In this document: one piece after another, positions 17,758 through 26,657 of the stretch
How the letters are laid out: each line of letters begins with the position of its first letter
Numbering within the stretch: the first letter of the stretch is position 1
Assembly (NCBI RefSeq): GCF_016887565.1
Contig: NZ_CP069396.1
Coordinates: 5,500,001-5,564,000, forward strand
Reading direction: 5' to 3'
DNA from: Archangium violaceum
Lineage (GTDB): Bacteria > Myxococcota > Myxococcia > Myxococcales > Myxococcaceae
Length of the DNA stretch: 64,000 nucleotides
Position numbers and translations under genes: made by a program
Notes under the pieces: generated by a model
Databases searched by the model: none
The model's input: the letters and a program-made list of their open reading frames with translations, nothing else
What the model was told of the DNA's origin: nothing

Positions 17758-18924
17758 GTGGCCGCCGATACTCCTCCGCCCGTTCTCTCTCCGAAACTCG
17801 AAGAGCTCCTTCAATCCCTGTCCGATCGGGCCTTCGCCGAACGCCTGCGCAAGGTGTACACCGCCGCGGGTCAGGCCATCGCGCGCCTGAGCGACCTGGA
17901 CCTGGTGAAGTACGAGACGGCTGGCGTGGACGGCAGTCCGGACCTGTCGCTCTGGGAGGAGATGGCCCCCGTCATCCGCGACACGGTGGTGGACGTCAAC
18001 GCGCTCCTCAACGTCATCCGCGAGCAGTTCCAGGCGGCGGGCGCCGGCGGCACGTCGGGCTTCGCGGCGCCCCTGGCGGCCACCGTGGAGGCGCGGCGGG
18101 CCAAGGACGCGGCCGAGCTCCTCCAGGGCTGGATGCAGCAGCTCGCCCAGGGCATCACCCAGCTCGGCGAGACGATGCGCAACCCCTCGGTGGTGTCGGA
18201 CCGGTGGACGCTGCTGGCGGAGATCCAACGCCTGCGCGCGCGCTTCCGCGAGCACATCGGCAACCTCGTCTTCGAGTCCGCCAGCGCCTTCGGGCCCATG
18301 ACGCGCCAGCAGGTGGTGCCCGGTCACGAGGCCGAGGTGAAGGCGGCCGTGATGGTGCGCGCCATCGTGGCGGACCTGTCTCGCATCGTCGCCGCGCGGT
18401 TGAACAAGGTGCGCGAGGCCGAGCCCGAGGACGTGCAGTGGAACGCCCAGCAGTTGCAGACGGAGCTGGACGCCTTCGGCCGCACCGCCGCCTACCGGCA
18501 CCTGCGCGCGCAGGACAAGCGGCACATCATCGAGATGCGCGGCAACGTGGGCCGGCTGGCCATCCAGGACAGTCCCAGGAAGCAGGAAGTGCTCTCGCTG
18601 GTGGAGGAGCTGGACACCTTCGTGCGCTCGCTCTCCAACGTGAACCAGCGCCAGGTGCTCATCGCCCATGACCGCGAGGTGTGGGCGGGCTGTGGGGTGC
18701 GGCTGGAGCGGGCGCTCGGGCTGCTGGGTTCGGAGCCGGCGGCGGCGGCGCGGGCCCTGGCCGAGGCGGCCGCCAGTGCCCAATCCCTCTACGGGAGGGA
18801 TCCCCGGCTCGATGCCTTCCTGCGCAAGGTGCGCAAGGTGCAACTCGTCCAGCTCACCGGTGCCGAGCTGCGCTCCACCATCGGGGAGCTCCAGTCCCTG
18901 CTGGCCGGGCTGGACGTGATGTGA
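17758..18924 (+). CDS. Conserved helical protein of unknown function
   Basis: GTG 17758 opens a 388-residue cytosolic protein with no signal peptide or membrane segment. It is mostly long amphipathic helices, such as EARRAKDAAELLQGWMQQL and ALAEAAASAQSLYG. No family was recognised. It diverges from corA and converges with the DAACS symporter gene, whose stop is 1 nt away. Codon use matches the neighbours. Confidence 0.7.
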   Translation: MAADTPPPVLSPKLEELLQSLSDRAFAERLRKVYTAAGQAIARLSDLDLVKYETAGVDGSPDLSLWEEMAPVIRDTVVDVNALLNVIREQFQAAGAGGTSGFAAPLAATVEARRAKDAAELLQGWMQQLAQGITQLGETMRNPSVVSDRWTLLAEIQRLRARFREHIGNLVFESASAFGPMTRQQVVPGHEAEVKAAVMVRAIVADLSRIVAARLNKVREAEPEDVQWNAQQLQTELDAFGRTAAYRHLRAQDKRHIIEMRGNVGRLAIQDSPRKQEVLSLVEELDTFVRSLSNVNQRQVLIAHDREVWAGCGVRLERALGLLGSEPAAAARALAEAAASAQSLYGRDPRLDAFLRKVRKVQLVQLTGAELRSTIGELQSLLAGLDVM

Positions 18925-18925
18925 G

Positions 18926-20269
18926 TCACCCGCGGGCGTCGGACGCGCTCGCGGACCTGGCCACCTCCCCGGCTTCCCGGGCCTCCACGGCCACCTCCGC
19001 GGCCATCATCGAGGGAGGTGGGGCCGCGAGCACCTCATTGGCCAGTTGGATGTCCAGGCTGCCCTCCCATTTGGCCACCACGAGCGTGGCCACCGTGTTG
19101 CCCACGAGGTTGGTGAGGGCGCGCACCTCGGACATGAACCGGTCCACGCCCAGCAGCAGCACCATTCCCGCCACGGGCACATGGCCGGTGGCGGAGAGCG
19201 TCGCCGCGAGCGTGATGAAGCCACCGCCCGTGACGGCCGCCGCTCCCTTGGAGGTGAGCAGCAGCACCGCGAGCAGCGCCAGCTTCTCACCCAGGCTCAG
19301 GTGGGTCCCGGTGGCCTGGGCCACGAAGAGCGCGGCGAGCGTGAGGTAGATGGAGGTGCCATCCAGGTTGAACGAGTAGCCCATGGGCACCACGAACCCC
19401 ACGATGCTCTTGGGGCACCCCAGCGCCTCGAGCTTCACGATCAACGAGGGCAGGGCGGACTCGGAGGACGAGGTGCCCAGCACGAGCAGCAGCTCGTCGC
19501 GCATGTAGCGCAGCAGCCGCCACAGCCCCACGCCCGTCCAGCGCGCGATGGGTCCGAGCACGAGCAGCACGAAGAAGAACGCGGTGGCGTAGAAGGCGCC
19601 GAGCAGCCGGCCCAGGCCGACCAGCGTCCCCACCCCGTACTTGCCCACCGTGAAGCCGATGGCGCCCAGCGCTCCCAGGGGGGCCAGCCGCATGATGAGG
19701 CCCACCATGCCGAAGAGCAGGTGGCCGACGGTATCCAGCCCGTGGAGGATGCCCTCGCCCGCCTTGCCCATCTTCGCCAGCGCGATGCTGGCCAGCAGCG
19801 CGATGAGCAGCACCTGGAGGATGTCTCCCTTGACGAAGGGCTCCACCAGGGAGGCGGGGACGAGGTTGAACAGGAAGTCCACCGTGGACATCGACTTGCC
19901 GGCGCTCGCGTAGCCCTCGATGGCCTTGGCATCCAGGCGGGACACGTCCACGCCCAGCCCGGCCCCCGGCTGCAACAGCTCGCCCACCACCAGCCCGATG
20001 GCGAGCGCTCCCGTGGTGACCACCTCGAAGTAGATGAAGGCCTTGAGCCCCACGCGCCCCACGCGCTTGAGGTCTCCCATCTTCGCGATGCCCGTCACCA
20101 CCGTGGTGAACACCACCGGCGCCACCATCATCTTGATGAGCTTGATGAAGCCGTCGCCCAGCGGTTTGAGCGATTCGCCCGCGTGGGGCCAGAAGTGTCC
20201 GAGCAGCGCTCCGGCCACCACCGCGATCAACACCTGCACATAGAGGTTCTTGAGCCACGAGAGCCGCAT
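18926..20269 (-). CDS. Dicarboxylate/amino-acid:cation symporter (DAACS family)
   Basis: The 447-residue product has the DctA/GltP fold: [12 protein letters not shown] (the HP1 serine-rich tip), [14 protein letters not shown] (the NMDGT-type TM7 motif) and a conserved [17 protein letters not shown] in TM8. ATG 20269 gives [15 protein letters not shown], a typical start for the family. Substrate is C4-dicarboxylate, glutamate or aspartate driven by Na+ or H+; the exact one cannot be called. The acidic/Ala-rich C-terminal tail is lineage-specific. Confidence 0.88.
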   Translation of the reverse strand: MRLSWLKNLYVQVLIAVVAGALLGHFWPHAGESLKPLGDGFIKLIKMMVAPVVFTTVVTGIAKMGDLKRVGRVGLKAFIYFEVVTTGALAIGLVVGELLQPGAGLGVDVSRLDAKAIEGYASAGKSMSTVDFLFNLVPASLVEPFVKGDILQVLLIALLASIALAKMGKAGEGILHGLDTVGHLLFGMVGLIMRLAPLGALGAIGFTVGKYGVGTLVGLGRLLGAFYATAFFFVLLVLGPIARWTGVGLWRLLRYMRDELLLVLGTSSSESALPSLIVKLEALGCPKSIVGFVVPMGYSFNLDGTSIYLTLAALFVAQATGTHLSLGEKLALLAVLLLTSKGAAAVTGGGFITLAATLSATGHVPVAGMVLLLGVDRFMSEVRALTNLVGNTVATLVVAKWEGSLDIQLANEVLAAPPPSMMAAEVAVEAREAGEVARSASASDARG

Positions 20270-20336
20270 GGGGCGCGACTCTAGACCGGCCGGGCGGATC
20301 TCCCATCGCACATGCGCGGAGGGCCTCCGGCGGAAA

Positions 20337-20457
20337 GTTGCTTCTCAAGCTAAAATGTTTATATTCCAATATCCAGAGAGATGGGTCAGATTAGACTTCT
20401 TTTTCGAGGGACTGTCTGAAAAGAGGACAGTCTCCAGGGGCTCACGCAACCCCCTGG
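20337..20457. promoter_or_regulatory. AT-rich pocket and two tandem hairpins upstream of the M4 protease gene
   Basis: The 384-bp gap (20,270-20,653) between the divergent symporter and protease genes has an AT-rich stretch at about 20,339-20,405, unlike the rest of the window. Two hairpins follow it: GACTGTC (20,410-20,416) with GACAGTC (20,426-20,432), and CCAGGGG (20,434-20,440) with CCCCTGG (20,451-20,457). A divergent promoter region with a structured protease leader is likely. The remainder of the gap shows nothing distinct. Confidence 0.5.
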
Positions 20458-20653
20458 AATCCGGGTGCTTCTGGCCGCGCGTGTAAACACTCCATACATC
20501 GCGGGGAAGACCTGGCGTGACATTCCTGCTCCACACGGTTGAGGTGGAGGGAGGCAAAGGCTCGGATTCCAATGCTTTATGGGTTGGCCCGATACCTGCT
20601 TAAGCCTCCTGCGTCCAACGGCACCCTCGTCGTTGGCCAGGAGGAACCCCCCT

Positions 20654-22567
20654 TTGCTTCGCACTCGTTTCCTTGCTGCTGCGCTGCTCGCCCTTCCCCT
20701 CGCCGCCTGCGGTGTCGACAACTCGCAGCTGCCCGAAGGCGCCCAGAAGTTCGACGAGGCCGCTGACTCCCTCGGTGACGTGCAGGCCGCGCTCGCGGCG
20801 CTGCCCTCCGCCCAGGTCGTTGGCGCGGATGAGAGCAACTTCCCCTTCATGATCACCGGCAAGCTGGGCACCGCCAGCAGCGCCGTGCAGGGCCTGGCTG
20901 CTCGTGACGCGCACAGCCGCGTGAGCGGCGCGCTGCCCGGCATCGCCGCCGTGTTCCGCCTCAACGCCGCCGACCTCGTCGCCAAGCGCTCGCGCGTGGA
21001 CGAGCAGGGCATCACCCACCTGCGCTACGGCCAGACCAAGAACGGCCTGCGCGTGGCGAACGAGGAGCTCATCGTTCACGTGGCCGCCGACGGCACCATC
21101 ATCGGCGCCAACGGCACCGCGCGCGACGGTGAGATCGTCTCCTCCAAGACGACCATCTCCCCCGAGGCCGCCCAGTTCGCCGCCGCCAAGGACGTCGACG
21201 GCAGCCGCCTGTCCACCGAGGGCGCCGAGCTGGTGTACGTGCGCGCCAATGGCAAGCTGAAGCTGGCCTACGAGGTGTCGCTCAAGGGCGAGGGCCGCGA
21301 CCTGCCCATCGACGAGCAGGTGTACGTGGACGCGCACAGCGGCTCCATCCTGCTGCGCGACACCAACATCCACAGCGCGCTCAACCGCAAGGTGTACAGC
21401 GCCAACAACGGCACCTCCACCCCGGGTACGCTCAAGCGCTCCGAGGGCCAGGCGGCCACGGGTGACGCGCACGTCGACGGCAACTACGACAAGCTGGGTG
21501 GCACCTACAACTGCTACAAGAACAACTTCAACCGCGACTCCTTCAACAACGCGGGCGCCACGCTCACCAGCACGGTGCACTACAGCTCCAGGTACGTGAA
21601 CGCGTACTGGGACGGCACCCAGATGGTGTACGGCGATGGTGACGGCGTGAACTCGGGCATGCTGGGTCTGTCCGCGGACGTGACCACGCACGAGCTCACC
21701 CACGCGGTGACCGAGTACGAGTCCAACCTCACCTACTCGGGTCAGTCCGGCGGCCTCAACGAGGCGATGAGCGACATCTTCGGCGCCTACTGCGAGAGCT
21801 ACGCCTCGGGCACCTGGGCCACCACCAACGCGGTGTTCATGGTCGGCGACGACATCTGGACCCCGGCGACCGCGGGTGACGCGCTCCGCTACATGTACGA
21901 CCCGGCCAAGGACGGCGCCTCGCTCGACTTCTACACGAGCTCCTCCGGCAACGTGGACGTGCACTACAGCTCCGGTATCGCCAACCTGGCCTTCACGCTG
22001 CTCTCCAGGGGCGGCACGCACCCGCGCGGCAAGAGCACCATCAACGTGACGGGCGTTGGCGTGCAGAAGGCCGGCGCCATCTTCTACAAGGCCAACACGG
22101 ACTACATGACGGCCTCCACCACCTTCGCCCAGGCGAAGACCTACACCGAGCAGGCCGCGACGGCCCTCTACGGCGCTGGCGCCGCTGAGATCGCCTCCGT
22201 GACGCAGGCCTGGAGCGCCGTGGGCGTGGGTGTGGTGACGCCTCCCCCGACCGCCACCGCGCTGACCAACGGCGTGGCGAAGACCGGCCTGGGCGCCTCC
22301 TCGGGCTCCGAGCTGTACTACTACCTGGACGTGCCGGCCTCCAAGGCCTCCACGTACGTCACCAGCGGCGGTACGGGTGACGCGGACCTGTACGTGAAGG
22401 CCGGCTCGCAGCCGACGACCTCCTCGTACGACTGCCGTCCGTACCTGTCCGGCAACGCCGAGACGTGCAACATCGCGGCGAAGACGGCGGCCACCCGCAT
22501 CTACGTCACGCTGCGCGCCTACAGCACCTTCTCCAGCGTCTCGCTCAAGGGCTCGTACACGCCGTGA
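20654..22567 (+). CDS. Secreted thermolysin-like (M4) metalloprotease with C-terminal PPC domain
   Basis: TTG 20654 was chosen because AGGAGG lies 9 nt upstream and the signal peptide, with LPLAAC lipobox, follows directly. The product is 637 residues. A propeptide with FTP/PepSY character (about 110-245) precedes the catalytic domain. Zinc ligands are HELTH (His346, His350) and Glu370 (GGLNEAMSD) with the standard 19-residue spacing. Residues about 535-637 match the bacterial pre-peptidase C-terminal domain (GDADLYVKAG). It would be exported and auto-processed, probably for protein degradation during predation or development. A strong terminator follows. Confidence 0.9.
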   Translation: MLRTRFLAAALLALPLAACGVDNSQLPEGAQKFDEAADSLGDVQAALAALPSAQVVGADESNFPFMITGKLGTASSAVQGLAARDAHSRVSGALPGIAAVFRLNAADLVAKRSRVDEQGITHLRYGQTKNGLRVANEELIVHVAADGTIIGANGTARDGEIVSSKTTISPEAAQFAAAKDVDGSRLSTEGAELVYVRANGKLKLAYEVSLKGEGRDLPIDEQVYVDAHSGSILLRDTNIHSALNRKVYSANNGTSTPGTLKRSEGQAATGDAHVDGNYDKLGGTYNCYKNNFNRDSFNNAGATLTSTVHYSSRYVNAYWDGTQMVYGDGDGVNSGMLGLSADVTTHELTHAVTEYESNLTYSGQSGGLNEAMSDIFGAYCESYASGTWATTNAVFMVGDDIWTPATAGDALRYMYDPAKDGASLDFYTSSSGNVDVHYSSGIANLAFTLLSRGGTHPRGKSTINVTGVGVQKAGAIFYKANTDYMTASTTFAQAKTYTEQAATALYGAGAAEIASVTQAWSAVGVGVVTPPPTATALTNGVAKTGLGASSGSELYYYLDVPASKASTYVTSGGTGDADLYVKAGSQPTTSSYDCRPYLSGNAETCNIAAKTAATRIYVTLRAYSTFSSVSLKGSYTP

Positions 22568-22593
22568 TTCGCTGAAGCAGAGTTGAGCTGAAC

Positions 22594-22632
22594 GGCCCCT
22601 GGGAGGCACTGCCTCCCGGGGGCTTCGTTTTG
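22594..22632 (+). terminator. Rho-independent terminator of the M4 protease gene
   Basis: A 12-14-bp G/C-rich stem with one G-T wobble (about 22,594-22,607 with 22,611-22,623) and a 3-nt loop is followed by TTCGTTTT. Confidence 0.8.
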
Positions 22633-22714
22633 CGGGCCACCGTCGCTGATGGGCCGAGAGGTTGCACGCGGGCCTTCCCGCGAGGCCGGGAAGGGTGTAG
22701 GTGCCCCAGTCCTC

Positions 22715-23533
22715 ATGACCGCCCCCCGCCCCTTGCGCGACGCGGACCTCTCCCGGGTGGAAGGGGTCTTCACCGACGTCGACGGTACCCTCACCAGCTC
22801 ACACAAGCTGCGCTCCACCACCGTGCGGGCGCTCGAGCGCCTGGCGGACGCCGGCCTCAAGCTGGTGCTGGTGACGGGACGCCCGGCCGGCTGGGGCGAG
22901 GCCTGGGCGCGCACGCTGCCGGTGGATGGAGTGGTGGTGGAGAACGGGGGCCTGCTGTTCCTGCGTGGGCCCGGAGGCAAGCTGCGCAAGGTGTACGCCG
23001 AGTCCCCGCGCGTCCGGGAGTCGAACCGGAAGCGGCTGGTGGCGGAGGTGGCGGACGTGCTGCGGCGGGTGCCGGGGGCGCGCCTGTCCATGGACAGCGC
23101 CTACACGGAGGTGGACCTGGCCGTGGACTACAACGAGGAGGCGCGGCTGGGCGAGCAGGGGGCCGAGCGGATCGAGTCGCTGCTGCGAGCGCGCGGGGTG
23201 ACGGCGGTGCGCTCGTCGGTGCACATCAACTGCTGGCTGGGCCGCTTCGACAAGCGCTCCGCGGTGCGGCGCTTCCTGAAGCTCGCCTGGGACCTGCGGC
23301 TCACGCCGGGGGATGAGCGCTTCGTGTATGCCGGGGATAGTTTCAACGATGCCCCGATGTTTGGAGAGTTCGCTCTCAGTGTCGGGGTGGCCAACGTGCG
23401 GCGGGTGCTGGACCGCATCGAGACGCCGCCGGCCTTCATCACGCGGGCGGAGGAGGGGCGGGGCTTCGAGGAGCTCGCGCGCGCCATCCTCGCCCAGAGG
23501 GGCCGCGGGGCCCGTCGAGGAGTCAGGGTATGA
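22715..23533 (+). CDS. HAD-superfamily (type IIB) phosphatase
   Basis: The 272-residue product carries HAD motif I FTDVDGTLT, motif II LVTGRP, the Lys of RFDKRSAV, and motif III GDSFNDAPMF. The inserted cap between II and III marks the Cof/mannosyl-3-phosphoglycerate or sucrose-phosphate phosphatase type. It overlaps the methyltransferase start by 4 nt (ATGA), so both are co-expressed. ATG 22715 lacks a clear ribosome site. Substrate is probably a phosphosugar or other small phosphate ester. Confidence 0.85.
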   Translation: MTAPRPLRDADLSRVEGVFTDVDGTLTSSHKLRSTTVRALERLADAGLKLVLVTGRPAGWGEAWARTLPVDGVVVENGGLLFLRGPGGKLRKVYAESPRVRESNRKRLVAEVADVLRRVPGARLSMDSAYTEVDLAVDYNEEARLGEQGAERIESLLRARGVTAVRSSVHINCWLGRFDKRSAVRRFLKLAWDLRLTPGDERFVYAGDSFNDAPMFGEFALSVGVANVRRVLDRIETPPAFITRAEEGRGFEELARAILAQRGRGARRGVRV

Positions 23534-24726
23534 ACGTCGTGAAGCTGGAACTGGCCCCGGGGCTGGGCCGTCACCTGCGCGCGGGGCACCCGTGGGTCTT
23601 CCGCAAGGCGCTGGACAAGGTACCGAAGATTCCACCGGGCAGCGTGGTGGATCTGGCGGAGAACGGGAAGTTCGTGGCGCGCGGGTATTTCGATCCGCAC
23701 TCGGCCATCGCGGTGCGGGTGCTGACGCGCAACCCGCGGCAGAACATCGACGCGGCCTTCTTCGCGCAGCGGGTGAAGCAGGCGCTGGCCGAGCGGCGCT
23801 CGCTGATCGACCTGAGCGACACGGACAGCTTCCGGCTGATTCACGGCGAGGGAGACGGGCTGCCGGGCGTGGTGGTGGACCTCTATGGCCAGTACGCGGT
23901 GCTGAAGCTGTACTCGGCGGGGCTCACGCCGTACCGGGGGCTGATCGTCGAGGCGCTGAAGGCGGCGGTGCCGGAGCTGAAGGGCATTCTCGGCCGGGAC
24001 GAGGTGGGCCGGGACGACGCGGAGGAGGACGAGGGCCGGGGTACGGGGCGGATGCTGTGGGGCGAGAAGGCGCCGGAGCTGCTGAGCATCCGCGAGCGGG
24101 GCGCGACGTTCCTGGTGGACGCGTGGCGAGGGCAGAAGACGGGCTTCTTCCTGGACCAGCGGGAGAACCGGTACCTCATCCGGCGGCTGGCGAAGGGCCG
24201 GGAGGTGCTGAACTGCTTCTGCTTCAGCGGTGGTTTCTCGGTGAACGCGGCGCTGGGCGGGGCGAAGAGTGTGTTCTCGGTGGATCTGGATCCGGACGCG
24301 ATCGCCCTGGCGCGGGAGAACTTCACGCGCAACGGGCTGCCGGCGGAGAAGCATGACTTCCTGGCGGCGGACGTGTTCAAGCTGCTGGCGTCGTTCCGGG
24401 AAGAGGGGAGGACGTTCGATCTGATCATCCTGGACCCGCCGGCGTTCGCGAAGAGCCAGCGGGCGGTGCAGGCGGCGATCGACGGATACGCCTCGCTGAA
24501 CCGTCAGGCGCTGGGGCTGCTGAAGCCTGGAGGGCTGCTGGCGACGGCGTCGTGCTCGGCGCGCGTGGGGCCGGATGACTTCATGGGAGCGGTGAAGGAG
24601 GCGGCCTTCAAGGCGGGAGTGGACCTGGCGATGGTGGAGGAGCGCTACCAGCCGCCGGACCATCCGATCCGTCTGCAGTTCCCCGAGGGCCGCTACCTGA
24701 AGTTCTACGTGATGGTATCGGTTTGA
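23530..24726 (+). CDS. RlmI-like class I SAM-dependent 23S rRNA methyltransferase
   Basis: The 398-residue product has an N-terminal PUA-like domain (about 1-75, with HPWVFRKALD), a central EEHEE linker, and a Rossmann methyltransferase domain. SAM-binding and catalytic-site motifs include VLNCFCFSGGFSVNAA, SVDLDPDAI and LDPPAFAKS. RlmI and relatives make 5-methylcytosine in 23S rRNA using a Cys; ATASCSARV near residue 340 carries the candidate catalytic Cys region. A 15-residue acidic insertion (RDDAEEDEGRG) near 160 is unusual. It is translationally coupled to the HAD gene. Confidence 0.87.
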   Translation: MNVVKLELAPGLGRHLRAGHPWVFRKALDKVPKIPPGSVVDLAENGKFVARGYFDPHSAIAVRVLTRNPRQNIDAAFFAQRVKQALAERRSLIDLSDTDSFRLIHGEGDGLPGVVVDLYGQYAVLKLYSAGLTPYRGLIVEALKAAVPELKGILGRDEVGRDDAEEDEGRGTGRMLWGEKAPELLSIRERGATFLVDAWRGQKTGFFLDQRENRYLIRRLAKGREVLNCFCFSGGFSVNAALGGAKSVFSVDLDPDAIALARENFTRNGLPAEKHDFLAADVFKLLASFREEGRTFDLIILDPPAFAKSQRAVQAAIDGYASLNRQALGLLKPGGLLATASCSARVGPDDFMGAVKEAAFKAGVDLAMVEERYQPPDHPIRLQFPEGRYLKFYVMVSV

Positions 24727-24732
24727 CCCACT

Positions 24733-24769
24733 ACCCCTCTCCCTCCGGGAGAGGGACGGGGTGAGGGTA
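24733..24769. repeat. Dispersed intergenic palindromic repeat, copy 2 (reverse orientation)
   Basis: Arms CCCTCTCCC (24,735-24,743) and GGGAGAGGG (24,747-24,755) are followed by ACGGGGTGAGGGTA. The copy is the reverse complement of the elements at 7,596 and 30,690. It sits just after the methyltransferase stop codon, where it could act as a terminator. Confidence 0.7.
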
Positions 24770-24843
24770 TCGCGGATCCGTGCCCGGTGGAGCGGGGGGA
24801 GCGACTCGCGCCGCTCCCTGAAGCTCCGCGTGTGGCGAGTGTC

Positions 24844-25263
24844 TCAGCGCTTGAACACCCGCGAGGCCACGCGGTCCAGCACCTCGTCACCCCACACGAG
24901 GCTGGCCTGGGTGAGGCGCTGCATGTCCGCCTTGAAGGCCGCGTCCGGAGGGGGCGTGGAGTAGATGCGGCTCAGGAAGAGGCTCTTGTTCTCGGTCTCG
25001 TAGTCCACCGCGCCACCGCCGGTGTCGGTGCCGGCCTTCTCCTCTTCGCGGAAGCCATCGAGCACGCCGGGCTTGGGCGGATCGCGGAACTTGTAGACGA
25101 GGGCGCTCGCCTCCAGTGCCTGTTTGTCCGAGTGGTACTCGAAGTAGAGCTGGGCAGCTCCGAGCACCGCGCCGCCGAACCCCTGCGGGTTGAGGCCTTC
25201 GCTCGGCTGTCCGAGGGACATCATGAACGCCTGCACCAGGCGCTGCGCTTCGTCGCGGGTCAT
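24844..25263 (-). CDS. Small helical protein of unknown function
   Basis: The 139-residue product starts at ATG 25263, with GGAGG 5 nt upstream; longer forms upstream would be low-complexity Pro/Ser. Residues 1-60 (MTRDEAQRLVQAFMMSLGQ, then AQLYFEYHSDKQALEASALVYKF) form a compact alpha/beta pattern reminiscent of small secretion-chaperone folds, but the resemblance is weak. The rest is polar and helical. It is monocistronic and converges with the methyltransferase gene. Confidence 0.6.
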   Translation of the reverse strand: MTRDEAQRLVQAFMMSLGQPSEGLNPQGFGGAVLGAAQLYFEYHSDKQALEASALVYKFRDPPKPGVLDGFREEEKAGTDTGGGAVDYETENKSLFLSRIYSTPPPDAAFKADMQRLTQASLVWGDEVLDRVASRVFKR

Positions 25264-25424
25264 GGGTCCTCCGCCTCCAGGAGGCGTCGTTCGTCCAGGG
25301 GAGACGTTAGCAGCAGCCCGCCCGGAGTCGCGAGGAATGCGGTGGATGACCGCGTGGGTGGGGGCGGGGGGCCCCATGTCAGAGGTGGGCGATAGACGGG
25401 AAGGAGGCGGGGAGGGGAAGGGCG

Positions 25425-25802
25425 ATGGAGCGGAAGGCGTGGGAGAACCTGGCGGCGGCACGTGTGCTTCTGGACGATGAGGATCCGTGCCCCAACGCGG
25501 CAGCCTCGCGGGCGTACTACGCGGCCTACCATGCGTGCTGGCACGCGATGAACGAAGTGGGTATTCCTACTCCCGGAGTCAGGCCCGGTGTATATTACTT
25601 CGTGCATGACTCCCTTCCCTACGAGGCACGCAGGGTCGGGGTGCTCGATGCTCAGGCGAGCGAGGGACTGTACGATTTGTTCGAGCTACGAGTGGCTGCG
25701 GACTACCTCGATGAAGACTTGACGGTCGAACACGCGAGGGAGGCGCTGGAGATGGCTACATCCATCGTCCATCAGGTGCTTGGGGAGGAGCCGACATGGT
25801 GA
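25425..25802 (+). CDS. HEPN-domain protein
   Basis: The 125-residue product is a HEPN four-helix protein of the UPF0332-like type, shown by NAAASRAYYAAYHACWHAMN with an R-x6-H match (Arg29, His36). The C-terminal helices (LYDLFELRVAADYLD) fit the family. HEPN proteins usually pair with an MNT nucleotidyltransferase as a toxin-antitoxin module. Here the overlapping downstream gene (7 nt) is not a recognisable MNT protein. Whether it is an RNase toxin, or the non-catalytic half of the module, cannot be decided from sequence. Confidence 0.78.
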   Translation: MERKAWENLAAARVLLDDEDPCPNAAASRAYYAAYHACWHAMNEVGIPTPGVRPGVYYFVHDSLPYEARRVGVLDAQASEGLYDLFELRVAADYLDEDLTVEHAREALEMATSIVHQVLGEEPTW

Positions 25803-26101
25803 ATGAGCGTGAGGAGATTCGTCGGCAGGTGAAGGAAATCGTCGGGAATCGACCCGTGAGGTGGGTGGATGCGCGAACGGCGAAGATTCCCTTTCCAGGG
25901 CGGGATTGGGCCCTGGAGGTCTTCGACGTGCCTTTCGCCGAGCGACGAGAGCTCATCCATCGGCTCTGGGGGATGCTGACGCGGCTCTGGGAGGAGAATC
26001 ACCTGGCGTTGCTCGTGCTCTTCCACACCCCCGAGAACACCGATCGGTATTACGCCTGGGTCCGCGAGGAGCACGCGGCGGAAATGGCGGGAGCGACCTG
26101 A
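25796..26101 (+). CDS. Small partner protein of the HEPN gene
   Basis: The 101-residue protein starts inside the last codons of the HEPN gene (ATGGTGA), a coupling typical of toxin-antitoxin pairs. It lacks the GSxxxG and DxD motifs of MNT nucleotidyltransferases. Visible stretches are REEIRRQVKEIVGNRP, EVFDVPFAERRELIHRLW and VLFHTPENTDRYYAWVREE, a mixed alpha/beta pattern. The next gene begins 1 nt after its stop. It could be a divergent antitoxin or a nucleotide-sensing subunit. Confidence 0.7.
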   Translation: MVNEREEIRRQVKEIVGNRPVRWVDARTAKIPFPGRDWALEVFDVPFAERRELIHRLWGMLTRLWEENHLALLVLFHTPENTDRYYAWVREEHAAEMAGAT

Positions 26102-26102
26102 C

Positions 26103-26618
26103 ATGCGATACCTGGGAACCGCGGCGGTGCTCACCGTGCTCGCCGGCTGTGGAGGGGGAGAGGAGATCCGGCGCTACCGGGTGTCGGTGGATCCCGCGCC
26201 CTTGTCGGCGCTCCCGGCCTCCTGCTTCCGGGGCGGTACGCCTCCGTCCTCGCGCGTGGAGGATCGCAACCTCTACCAGGGGCTCGTGTGGACCGTCTGG
26301 CAGGCCGGGAAGAAGGACAGCGCCTTCCTGGAGCTGGAATCGCCCGAGGGAGGTTGGCGGCTGGGGGATGCGCCTCCGGTGATGCTCTCGGGGAACATCA
26401 TCGGTGACGGGGATTCCTTCTCGGCCGAGCGGGTGCAGGTGAACGAGGGTCAGGTGCAGGAATCCACGGCCCTGCACATCGTCTTCGAGGACCGGGACAC
26501 CATCTCCAAGGGAGTGGTGGAGCTGAAATCGCACTGCGCCTCGTGCGCGGGGGGAAGCGCCCTGTCCTGTGAGGCCCGGCTGTCGTTCACTGCCCGAGAG
26601 GAAATGCTCCAGGAGTGA
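26103..26618 (+). CDS. Small lipoprotein of unknown function
   Basis: The 171-residue product starts at ATG 26103 directly after the previous stop. The signal peptide ends at VLAGC (Cys16). The mature domain is beta-rich and has a pair of Cys clusters near the C-terminus (KSHCASCAGGSALSCEARL). No family was recognised. Its place in the HEPN unit may be coincidental, since the promoter upstream of 25425 could serve all three. Confidence 0.65.
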   Translation: MRYLGTAAVLTVLAGCGGGEEIRRYRVSVDPAPLSALPASCFRGGTPPSSRVEDRNLYQGLVWTVWQAGKKDSAFLELESPEGGWRLGDAPPVMLSGNIIGDGDSFSAERVQVNEGQVQESTALHIVFEDRDTISKGVVELKSHCASCAGGSALSCEARLSFTAREEMLQE

Positions 26619-26657
26619 AGCGCCCGGACAGGCCACGCGTTAATCTCCAGCCCCTCT

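Noticed and set aside
20600-22609. Long open frame antisense to the M4 protease (about 670 codons)
   Set aside because: It is Val/Gly/Arg/His-rich with no domain, and exists because the G/C-rich third positions of the real gene leave few stop codons on the other strand.
24844-25263. Type III secretion chaperone
   Set aside because: Only a vague similarity in helix/strand pattern; no secretion genes nearby.
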